In this document: positions 1-4,875 of the stretch, piece by piece | Position numbering within the stretch: the first letter of the stretch is position 1 | How the letters are laid out: the number at the start of each line of letters is the position of its first letter | Origin: a bacterium | Lineage (GTDB): Bacteria > Desulfobacterota > DSWW01 | Assembly (NCBI GenBank): GCA_030609865.1 | Contig: JAUWSZ010000266.1 | Coordinates: forward strand, 1-5,107 | Reading direction: 5' to 3' | DNA: 5,107 nucleotides | Translations under genes and position numbers: made by a program | Notes under the pieces: generated by a model | Told to the model about the DNA's origin: nothing | Databases searched by the model: none | The model's input: the letters and a program-made list of their open reading frames with translations, nothing else

Positions 1-467
1 AGGTTGGGCGGGCAGTCGATCAGGATATAATCATAGTAGGTTCGCGCCCTCGAGAGGGCTTTCCGAAGGATGAACTCCCTGCCGATCTTGCCGGCGAGTT
101 GAGATTCCGCCTCCAGAAGGGAATGATCCGACGGGGTCATGTCCAACTGGGGCACATCCGTCGGGACGATCACGTCCATGATGGAACCGTTCTTGGCTCC
201 CAGCACGTGCCCGATTCCTCCTCTGTTCGAGGCGAGGTGATTCAGGCTGGTGCCGATATGGCCCTGAGCATCCATGTCGACGAGAAGCACCTTCTTGTGA
301 TGGGAGAGGGCCAGGCCTGCACCGAGGTTCACGGAGGTCGTTGTCTTCCCCACGCCTCCCTTCTGGTTGGAGATGGAGATCACCTTTGCTTGTCGGCCCC
401 CCAGAGGGAGCATTTCCTCTGGGGACAGGATCTTCTTGATCCTCGAAGCGAGCCTTTCTCGCATCAT
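1..467 (-). CDS. parA: ParA/Soj-family partition ATPase, N-terminal part (truncated by window edge)
   Basis: Deviant-Walker ATPase of the ParA/Soj family; members bind ATP as dimers on DNA and segregate chromosomes, plasmids or cargo, usually with a ParB-like partner. The first 155 residues are visible. The deviant Walker A motif is at residues 34-44 ([11 protein letters not shown], with both the signature lysine K36 and catalytic-loop K41), the A' motif is VDMDAQG at 63-69, a PSD segment lies at 112-114, and Walker B is YILIDCPPN at 147-155, where the window ends. A'-motif proline is commonly found where A67 stands. A basic stretch of about 27 residues (R3, R5, R9, K11, K12) precedes the usual KVISI beta strand. 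Two adjacent ATGs (467 and 464) follow a GGAGG; the second has the better 6-nt spacing, so the true start may be 464. The gene is divergent from gspAB. ParA family is secure; whether it is the chromosomal parA or a cargo-positioning paralogue is not. Confidence 0.93.
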   Translation of the reverse strand, partial: MMRERLASRIKKILSPEEMLPLGGRQAKVISISNQKGGVGKTTTSVNLGAGLALSHHKKVLLVDMDAQGHIGTSLNHLASNRGGIGHVLGAKNGSIMDVIVPTDVPQLDMTPSDHSLLEAESQLAGKIGREFILRKALSRARTYYDYILIDCPPN

Positions 468-470
468 TTG

Positions 471-475
471 CCTCC
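471..475 (-). promoter_or_regulatory. Ribosome binding site of parA
   Basis: GGAGG read on the minus strand. It lies 3 nt before the first ATG (467) and 6 nt before the second (464). It supports a start here, and so the basic N-terminal extension, over the internal ATG at residue 19. Confidence 0.6.
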
Positions 476-504
476 GGATCCCGAGGGGAAAAGAACTGGA
501 AACT

Positions 505-533
505 GTCTAACACAGGCATAGAATTCCTGTCAA
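505..533 (-). promoter_or_regulatory. Candidate sigma-70 promoter for parA
   Basis: On the minus strand a perfect -35 box TTGACA (533-528) is followed by a 17-bp spacer and a weak -10, TTAGAC (510-505). The predicted start of transcription leaves a leader of roughly 30 nt before the parA ATG. An inverted repeat, ACAGG (512-516) and CCTGT (526-530), lies over the -35 and spacer and could be an operator, but it is short. The -10 is poor, so this is a candidate only. Confidence 0.35.
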
Positions 534-577
534 CGAAAGATAACGGTAGAATGGCGATGGGTTGCATGGAGAGTCTC

Positions 578-606
578 TTGCTATTGCGCCTCGTTTTTCT
601 TAAGAT
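578..606 (+). promoter_or_regulatory. Candidate promoter for the gspAB operon
   Basis: TTGCTA (578-583), a 17-bp spacer and TAAGAT (601-606), each box matching the sigma-70 consensus at 4 of 6 positions. It lies about 42 nt before the gspA ATG in an AT-richer patch. It is the best-spaced candidate I see for the plus-strand operon in the 181-bp divergent region, but weak. Confidence 0.3.
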
Positions 607-648
607 CCTCATTGTTACATTCAGAAATCAGAGGATGGGAATCCGGTT

Positions 649-2604
649 ATGTATTGTTCATTCTACGGAATTACCGAGAAGCCCTTCTCGATCACTCCGG
701 ACCCGAAGTTCCTGTATCTGGGCAAGACACACAAAGAGGCCTTCGCTCACCTCCTGTATGGGATCCGGGAGCGTGGCGGTTTCATCGTGGTAACAGGAGA
801 GATCGGCGCAGGAAAGACCACCCTCTGTCGGGCGCTCCTGAGCCATCTCGACGAAGATACCCTGGTGGCCTTCATCTTCAATCCCACCTTGTCTGCTCTC
901 GAGTTGCTCAAGAGCATCAACGAGGATTTCGGTATTCCGTCGCAGGGGACGACGAAGAAGGAACTGATCGACGAACTCAATCAATTCCTCCTCGATAAGC
1001 GAAAAGAAGGCAAGAACCCCGTTCTCATCATCGATGAATCACAGAGCCTTGACGGAGAGGTCCTGGAGCAAATCCGGTTGTTGTCCAATCTGGAGACCGA
1101 GACGGAAAAGCTCCTGCAGATCATTCTGGTCGGCCAGCCCGAATTCCGGCACATCCTGGAACAGCCACGCCTCCTGCAGCTGAATCAGCGAGTCACCGTT
1201 CGATACCATTTAAAGGCCCTTTCCCGGGAAGAGACGGTCGAGTACATTCATCACCGCTTGTCCGTGATCGACGGAGCGGACAAGGTCTTCTTCTCGCCGG
1301 AAGCGCTGAAGAAGATCTGGCGGTTTACACGAGGGGTGCCGCGACTCATCAATGTTCTGTGCGATCGTGCGCTGCTGGCCGGTTACGGAAAGAAGAAGAA
1401 ACACATCGATGGGCAGATCATCGATCAGGCACGCAAGGAAGTTACGGGACGTTCGGCATGGGCCGGGCCCTTGTATTTCTTGCGGACCATGCGCCGTGGA
1501 CTGGTGCCGGCTTCGCTCCTGGTGGTGTTCCTTATTCTGCTCGTGTTCGGCCTCCGCGATTACCTCGGCGAAGGTCGAAGAGCGGAGGGAGACAAACCCT
1601 CCCAGGAGCATGTCGCGACCTCGGACAAGGCACCTGTCCCGCTTTCGGCCGATCCGGTCTCCTCCCTCCCTTCCGGGACGCCTTCGGACGCCCTTGCGCC
1701 GGTATCGGGTCACCCGGACGATGGGGAGAGGGCTCTTGCCCGCGCTTCCACGAATCCTGATGCGGTCGCGTCCTCACTCGAACCTTCCCCGCAGGGAGCG
1801 GCCGTCACGCAACAGACGGAAGTCAGCGGGGCGGCAGAAGGCAGCCGGCGACGCGACGGGCCACCCCCCCCTGGCCCTGGGGACGAGGCATCCCTCCATG
1901 GCGCCTCGTTGGACGAAGTAGTGGAGGTGGCGGGTGCCACGGGCGAGATGGAAGAGCGGGTCCTTCACGCTTTCTATTCCAAGACACTCCTGGAGACGCG
2001 GGAAGAGGCCTTTCTCGCTGTTGTGCGACAATGGGGTTCCGGGGTTTCCAGCGAGGAAGAGAAACGACTCTACGGTGCCGCCCCGGACCTATACAAGGCG
2101 GCCAGAACCTTGGGATTCCAGTGTCTTCGTTTTCGGGGGAACATCAATCGCGTCCGCGCTCTGGATCTCCCCGCTTTGCTGGAGTTGAGGCTGGGAAAGA
2201 CCATGACGAAGCGTTACGTGGCCTTGCTCGCCTTCGAAGGAACCTACGGCAAGATCGCTCCCACCCTGCCGGACGGTTCCTCGCTCGTGCCTCTGAGCGT
2301 GCTGGAGCCCTTGTGGTACGGAACCGCCTACGTGCTCTGGAGGGATGTATGGGGAGGGAGGAGGTATCTGGCGAAGGGCATGAAGGGGGGAATCGTCGGA
2401 GACTTGCAGTCCTCGCTGAAGGACTTGGGCTATTACAAGCAGAAGCCCAGCGGTGTCTTCGACGGGAAGACGGTGGATGCGGTCAGGGCCTTTCAGAGGG
2501 ATCACTTCCTCGACGAAGACGGCATCCTCGGGCCTCAGACGAGGATCGTGCTCTATCAAGCGTTGAAACGCTTTCAGATGCCGACACTGGCCGGAGCGTC
2601 TTAG
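649..2604 (+). CDS. gspA: GspA/ExeA-type AAA+ ATPase with periplasmic peptidoglycan-binding domain
   Basis: Inner-membrane ATPase of the ExeA/GspA family, which with GspB helps assemble the type II secretin across the cell wall. The 651 residues divide as follows: the family's N-terminal block (FYGITEKPFSITPDP, from residue 5); an AAA+ domain with Walker A GEIGAGKTT (50-58), Walker B PVLIIDE (124-130) and arginines R181/R185 in the LNQRV segment; one hydrophobic helix at about 284-303 with basic residues before it; a Pro/Ser/Ala-rich linker (about 305-430); a degenerate C39-peptidase-like domain (about 435-570); and a C-terminal PG_binding_1-like domain (about 577-640, with DLQSSLKDLGYY, GVFDGKT and AVRAFQ). 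The start at 649 opens directly on the family's N-terminus and has a weak GGGA 8 nt upstream. gspB follows after 2 bp, so the two are almost certainly co-transcribed and translationally linked. Family and topology are well supported; the exact secretin served is not visible. Confidence 0.93.
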   Translation: MYCSFYGITEKPFSITPDPKFLYLGKTHKEAFAHLLYGIRERGGFIVVTGEIGAGKTTLCRALLSHLDEDTLVAFIFNPTLSALELLKSINEDFGIPSQGTTKKELIDELNQFLLDKRKEGKNPVLIIDESQSLDGEVLEQIRLLSNLETETEKLLQIILVGQPEFRHILEQPRLLQLNQRVTVRYHLKALSREETVEYIHHRLSVIDGADKVFFSPEALKKIWRFTRGVPRLINVLCDRALLAGYGKKKKHIDGQIIDQARKEVTGRSAWAGPLYFLRTMRRGLVPASLLVVFLILLVFGLRDYLGEGRRAEGDKPSQEHVATSDKAPVPLSADPVSSLPSGTPSDALAPVSGHPDDGERALARASTNPDAVASSLEPSPQGAAVTQQTEVSGAAEGSRRRDGPPPPGPGDEASLHGASLDEVVEVAGATGEMEERVLHAFYSKTLLETREEAFLAVVRQWGSGVSSEEEKRLYGAAPDLYKAARTLGFQCLRFRGNINRVRALDLPALLELRLGKTMTKRYVALLAFEGTYGKIAPTLPDGSSLVPLSVLEPLWYGTAYVLWRDVWGGRRYLAKGMKGGIVGDLQSSLKDLGYYKQKPSGVFDGKTVDAVRAFQRDHFLDEDGILGPQTRIVLYQALKRFQMPTLAGAS

Positions 2605-2606
2605 AG

Positions 2607-3368
2607 ATGAGCTATATCCTGGACGCCTTGAGAAGGCTCGAGCAGGACAAGGAGAGGACGAAGAGGGGCGCGAACCCCATGGAGGCGGTTTTCGTCCCGG
2701 ATATCGAAGGAGTGGAGGAGCCGGAGCGAAGACGTCTCTGGTGGGTGGGCGCCGGCCTTGTTCTGCTCGTAACGGTCATCGCACTCACGTACTGGATTAC
2801 GCGACACACCCTCGTCCCTCCCACGGAGCAGGCCAGGGAGCAAACGGTTCCACATCTCTCCTCGGCGCAACCCGGATACGATCCTTCCGCCCCTGCTTCC
2901 TCGCCGGAGGCGGCATCCTCATCCTTCCAGCCCCTTCCGTCAGACCGGGAGCGAACGGCTCCCTTGCCGACGCGGGTGACTTCCTCGATCCCCGGCGTAC
3001 CTCCCTCCTCGCCTCCGCTAAGGAAGCCCGCGGAAGTTACGGACCCATCCCTCCTGATTCGGGCCGAAGAAGGAAGCCAACCCGTGGTCTCCGCCGGCGA
3101 GGACGCGTTGGCCAGCCGGCAGGAAAGGACGGCCATGTCACGGGAGGCGTCGGAAGGCGAGGTGATTCAGAAATGGAGAGGATCAGGAATCAAGATCAAC
3201 GCGATCGCATACAGTCGTGACGAAAGGAGCCGTTTCGCGGTGGTCAACCTGAAGACCGTTCATGAGGGGGACTACCTCGAAGGCCTTGCCGTGGTGGAAA
3301 TCCAAGAAAACGGTATCGTCTTTGAAAAGGATGGAACGAAGTACAGGGTGTTGCTGGGGAAGCGTTAG
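2607..3368 (+). CDS. gspB: GspB, bitopic partner of GspA in secretin assembly
   Basis: General secretion pathway protein B, 253 residues. It opens with the family's short cytoplasmic signature MSYILDALRR (1-10), then charged residues, one transmembrane helix at about 44-64 after RRR, and a long Pro/Ser-rich periplasmic linker (about 68-185). The C-terminal T2SSB-type domain (about 190-250) contains IKINAIAYS (195-203), the SRFAVVN strand (208-214), the VHEGD turn (218-222) and a closing EKDGTKYRVLL stretch (240-250). In characterised systems GspB/ExeB forms a complex with GspA/ExeA and with the secretin. ATG at 2607 is chosen because it gives the exact family N-terminus; the reading frame is open further upstream inside gspA but that part has no family character. 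A GGAG lies 10 nt before the ATG, and the gspA stop is 2 nt before it. Its stop codon overlaps that of the convergent ATP-grasp gene. Confidence 0.93.
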   Translation: MSYILDALRRLEQDKERTKRGANPMEAVFVPDIEGVEEPERRRLWWVGAGLVLLVTVIALTYWITRHTLVPPTEQAREQTVPHLSSAQPGYDPSAPASSPEAASSSFQPLPSDRERTAPLPTRVTSSIPGVPPSSPPLRKPAEVTDPSLLIRAEEGSQPVVSAGEDALASRQERTAMSREASEGEVIQKWRGSGIKINAIAYSRDERSRFAVVNLKTVHEGDYLEGLAVVEIQENGIVFEKDGTKYRVLLGKR

Positions 3369-4045
3369 CCCGCCTTGTCCGCGAGAACGACGAGGGCATC
3401 CACTGCCACCGGCTTGCCGTCCCGGAATTTCAGGGGATTCACGTCGATCTCTTCCACCGAGTCGTTCTCCAGTCCGATCTTTCCCAAGGCGATCAGCGAT
3501 TCCGCCAGGAGGCGCCTGTCTACCGCCTTTTCGCCGCGGAATTCCTCCAGGATCTTCTTCGCTCTGATTTCTTCCATCATCTCCATGGCGTCCCATTCCT
3601 CCAGGGGCGCCACGCGGAAAGAGACGTCGTTGAGCACCTCGGTGAAGACACCGCCGAACCCGAACATCACACAAGGACCAAACTGCGCATCCCGGATGAG
3701 GCCGATGACCAGCTCCCGGTTGCCCGATACCATCTCCTGGACGAGGATGCCCTCGAGGCCTTCCGTCCTGCTCTTCGTCAGGTCCCGATAAGCTTCCAGA
3801 ACCTCCTCCTCCCCCCTCAACCACAGGCGAATGAGGTTTCCCTCGGTCTTGTGCGTGAGTTTCTCTCCGCAGCCCTTCAGCACTACGGGAAAGCCGAAGG
3901 AACGCGCCTTTTCCACGGCCTCCTCCTCGGACTGAACGAGGAACTCCTGGCAGACCGGGATGCCGTAAGATGCCAGAACTTGCTTGGATGCGAATTCGGA
4001 CAGGCTCTTCTGACCCTTTGCAACCGCCTCCTCGATGATCTTCAT
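3365..4045 (-). CDS. ATP-grasp (beta-type) subunit of an NDP-forming acetyl/acyl-CoA synthetase
   Basis: 226 residues, the usual size of the separate beta subunit of ADP-forming acetyl-CoA synthetase; this enzyme class interconverts acyl-CoA + ADP + Pi and acid + CoA + ATP through phosphohistidine. The protein is an ATP-grasp_5-type fold: N-terminal EFASKQVLASYGIPV (17-31), GFPVVLK with nucleotide-binding-type lysine K57, LTHKTEG (63-69) with H65 where related beta subunits carry a conserved histidine, VQEMVSGNREL (102-112), the GPCVMFGFGGVFTEVL block (123-138), and EIDVNPL plus PVAVDALVVL near the end (199-221). The CoA-binding and ligase domains that complete the enzyme in fused forms are absent and must be encoded elsewhere. 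The start at 4045 matches the family N-terminus and lies 50 nt below a strong promoter; the upstream extension of the frame to 4237 would run through that promoter. Acyl substrate cannot be told from sequence. Confidence 0.87.
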   Translation of the reverse strand: MKIIEEAVAKGQKSLSEFASKQVLASYGIPVCQEFLVQSEEEAVEKARSFGFPVVLKGCGEKLTHKTEGNLIRLWLRGEEEVLEAYRDLTKSRTEGLEGILVQEMVSGNRELVIGLIRDAQFGPCVMFGFGGVFTEVLNDVSFRVAPLEEWDAMEMMEEIRAKKILEEFRGEKAVDRRLLAESLIALGKIGLENDSVEEIDVNPLKFRDGKPVAVDALVVLADKAG

Positions 4046-4102
4046 AAGCTCGTCAACTCCCTGTGTAGCGTTTCGATAGCTCTTACTCGTCGGGCTTTCG
4101 AA

Positions 4103-4131
4103 AATATATCGGCAAGCAGGGCGCTTGTCAA
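4103..4131 (-). promoter_or_regulatory. Strong sigma-70-type promoter of the ATP-grasp gene
   Basis: Minus strand: perfect TTGACA (4131-4126), 17-bp spacer, TATATT (4108-4103, 5 of 6 to consensus). This is the best promoter in the window. Initiation near 4096 would leave a leader of about 50 nt to the ATG at 4045. The spacer holds an inverted repeat CAAGC (4113-4117) / GCTTG (4123-4127), and a perfect 8-bp palindrome TTTCGAAA (4096-4103) sits at the expected start of transcription. Either could be a regulator site; this is inference. Confidence 0.65.
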
Positions 4132-4153
4132 CAAACCCGCACGACCGGGCGGG
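4130..4153 (-). terminator. Possible intrinsic terminator downstream of marR
   Basis: On the minus strand a 5-bp all-GC stem, CCCGC (4153-4149) / GCGGG (4140-4136), with an 8-nt loop, is followed by TTTGTT. This is a short but recognisable terminator shape about 120 nt beyond the marR stop codon. The T-rich tail runs into the -35 box of the next promoter, so marR transcription would end just where that of the ATP-grasp gene is set up. The stem is short, hence the low confidence. Confidence 0.3.
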
Positions 4154-4185
4154 GGCAGTCGTCCGCTCTGAGAGGGTCCGCGGTG

Positions 4186-4269
4186 CCCCGCGTCGAGACT
4201 TGGACCCCTTCCGGGACAGGAAGGGAAATTTCCTCAACGGTTGGGGGAAATCGAGGCAAAGACGCGGGG
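4186..4269. repeat. Nested GC-rich inverted repeats downstream of marR
   Basis: A perfect 9-bp inverted repeat, CCCCGCGTC (4186-4194) and GACGCGGGG (4261-4269), encloses a second perfect hairpin, CCCTTCC (4206-4212) / GGAAGGG (4219-4225) with a 6-nt loop, and a 10-bp palindrome GGAAATTTCC (4224-4233). The outer arm begins 4 nt after the marR stop codon. Further arms overlap on the left: GGGTCC (4174-4179) with GGACCC (4202-4207), and ACGAC (4141-4145) with GTCGT (4158-4162). No T-run follows the inner or outer hairpin on either strand. The block could fold in the 3' end of the marR transcript. Confidence 0.5.
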
Positions 4270-4273
4270 GTGC

Positions 4274-4735
4274 TCAAGCCTTCTTCTCGTTGTTAGCGGA
4301 GAGGTCGTGAGCGGCCTGCCCGATCTTCTTCGAAACCTTCACCGAGGTGGCCAGGTCCTGGGCGGTCAACTCTCCGCTCAGTTCGGTGTAAGCCTTATCG
4401 ATGATCTTGAGGATCCTCTCGTTCAGTTTTTTCGCCTTCGGAGTAAGATAGATGCGAAGTGCCCGACGATCCGTCTGGTCGCTACGCCTTTCCACCAGAG
4501 TGTCTGCCTCCATCTTGTCGATGACTCCGGTCATGGTTGATTTCTCGAGGAAGAGCCTCTGGCCGAGCTTGGACATGATGACACCGTCGTGATCCGCTAG
4601 GGCCAGCAGGATGCCGAGCCGAGTGGGATTCATGTTCTCGATCTGGTGAGAGGAGAACGTCCTCTTCAAGTACTTGTATATGCTGAAATAGGCCTTGAAC
4701 AAGTGAATGCCGAGGTTGTCTTCAAATCGGATCAT
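4274..4735 (-). CDS. MarR-family transcriptional regulator
   Basis: 153 residues, typical for MarR dimeric winged-helix repressors that bind palindromic operators and are usually released by a small ligand. An N-terminal helix rich in aromatic residues (about 8-28) precedes the winged helix at about 35-100: NPTRLGILLALADHDG (36-51), GQRLFLEKSTMTGVIDKME (58-76) containing the recognition helix, and the wing with TDRRALRIYLTPKA (88-101). C-terminal helices (103-148) would complete the dimer interface. The start at 4735 is preferred over a further in-frame ATG at 4783 because a GGAAGGG (4745-4739) lies just before it and the protein then begins at the normal family position. It lies between shikimate kinase and the acyl-CoA synthetase subunit, all on one strand but with separate promoters. 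Autoregulation is likely from family habit; control of the ATP-grasp gene is possible. The ligand is unknown. Confidence 0.9.
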   Translation of the reverse strand: MIRFEDNLGIHLFKAYFSIYKYLKRTFSSHQIENMNPTRLGILLALADHDGVIMSKLGQRLFLEKSTMTGVIDKMEADTLVERRSDQTDRRALRIYLTPKAKKLNERILKIIDKAYTELSGELTAQDLATSVKVSKKIGQAAHDLSANNEKKA

Positions 4736-4738
4736 TTT

Positions 4739-4745
4739 CCCTTCC
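4739..4745 (-). promoter_or_regulatory. Ribosome binding site deciding the marR start
   Basis: GGAAGGG on the minus strand, 3 nt before ATG 4735 (GGAAG is 5 nt away). The alternative upstream ATG at 4783 has only AT-rich sequence before it, with no Shine-Dalgarno-like run. Confidence 0.45.
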
Positions 4746-4792
4746 GATCGGAGTCGTGGGGCAGGGAAGAAAATAGTACACACTAAAACAAT

Positions 4793-4821
4793 ACGTTAAC
4801 GAACTAAATCTTGCCTGTCAA
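4793..4821 (-). promoter_or_regulatory. Candidate sigma-70 promoter of marR
   Basis: Minus strand: perfect TTGACA (4821-4816), 17-bp spacer, and a weak -10 TAACGT (4798-4793). The leader would be about 50 nt. The -35 is flanked by CTTG-N5-CAAG half-sites (4810-4822). A second -10-like element, TACTAT (4778-4773), lies downstream but has no good -35. Confidence 0.4.
4794..4801. promoter_or_regulatory. Palindrome over the marR -10, possible MarR operator
   Basis: CGTTAACG is a perfect 8-bp palindrome straddling the end of the candidate spacer and the -10 of the marR promoter, with two further matched pairs outside it (4792/4803 and 4790/4805). Its place fits an autorepressor operator, as is usual for MarR proteins, but no binding motif is known for this member. 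Confidence 0.3.
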
Positions 4822-4872
4822 GCCTCGGATGCTTTCTGCGATGCTTTCTTCCAGTCTCGTGTCTTCCGAGGC
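4822..4872. repeat. 8-bp inverted repeat between the shikimate kinase stop and the marR -35
   Basis: GCCTCGGA (4822-4829) and TCCGAGGC (4865-4872) are perfect inverted copies 35 nt apart. One arm starts 3 nt after the shikimate kinase stop codon and the other abuts the TTGACA of marR. In RNA of the minus strand it could close a large hairpin at the 3' end of the kinase transcript, but no T-run follows. Confidence 0.4.
4828..4849. repeat. Tandem 10-bp direct repeat, period 12 bp
   Basis: GATGCTTTCT occurs exactly twice (4828-4837 and 4840-4849) with GC between, so the copies are 12 bp apart, near one helical turn. They lie directly upstream of the marR -35 on the minus strand, where an activator or regulator site would be expected. 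No known box is recognised. Confidence 0.5.
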
Positions 4873-4875
4873 CTC

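Noticed and set aside
31..612. Open frame of 193 codons on the minus strand over parA
   Set aside because: It lies in another frame of the same strand as parA, has a low-complexity Arg/Gly/Pro-rich product and no family resemblance.
605..636. Inverted repeat ATCCTC/GAGGAT before gspA, which might hide the ribosome site
   Set aside because: If the candidate -10 at 601-606 is right, the left arm is not in the transcript; arms are only 6 bp with a 20-nt loop.
1561..1950. Pro/Ser/Ala-rich stretch of gspA as a possible frameshift or foreign insert
   Set aside because: The frame is open throughout, and a flexible periplasmic linker between the membrane helix and the C-terminal domains is normal for GspA proteins.
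2031..2606. Upstream in-frame extension of gspB inside gspA
   Set aside because: The product of the extension is Arg/Gly-rich shadow sequence; gspB homologues begin at MSYILDALRR, which starts at 2607.
3183..3824. 213-codon Gly/Arg-rich frame on the minus strand
   Set aside because: It overlaps the well-supported ATP-grasp gene and the end of gspB and has shadow-like composition.
4206..4225. CCCTTCC/GGAAGGG hairpin as an intrinsic terminator
   Set aside because: The stem is good, but no T-run follows on either strand, so it is listed only as part of the inverted-repeat block.
4046..4237. N-terminal extension of the ATP-grasp frame to 4237
   Set aside because: It would run through the near-consensus promoter at 4103-4131, and its residues do not resemble the family N-terminus.
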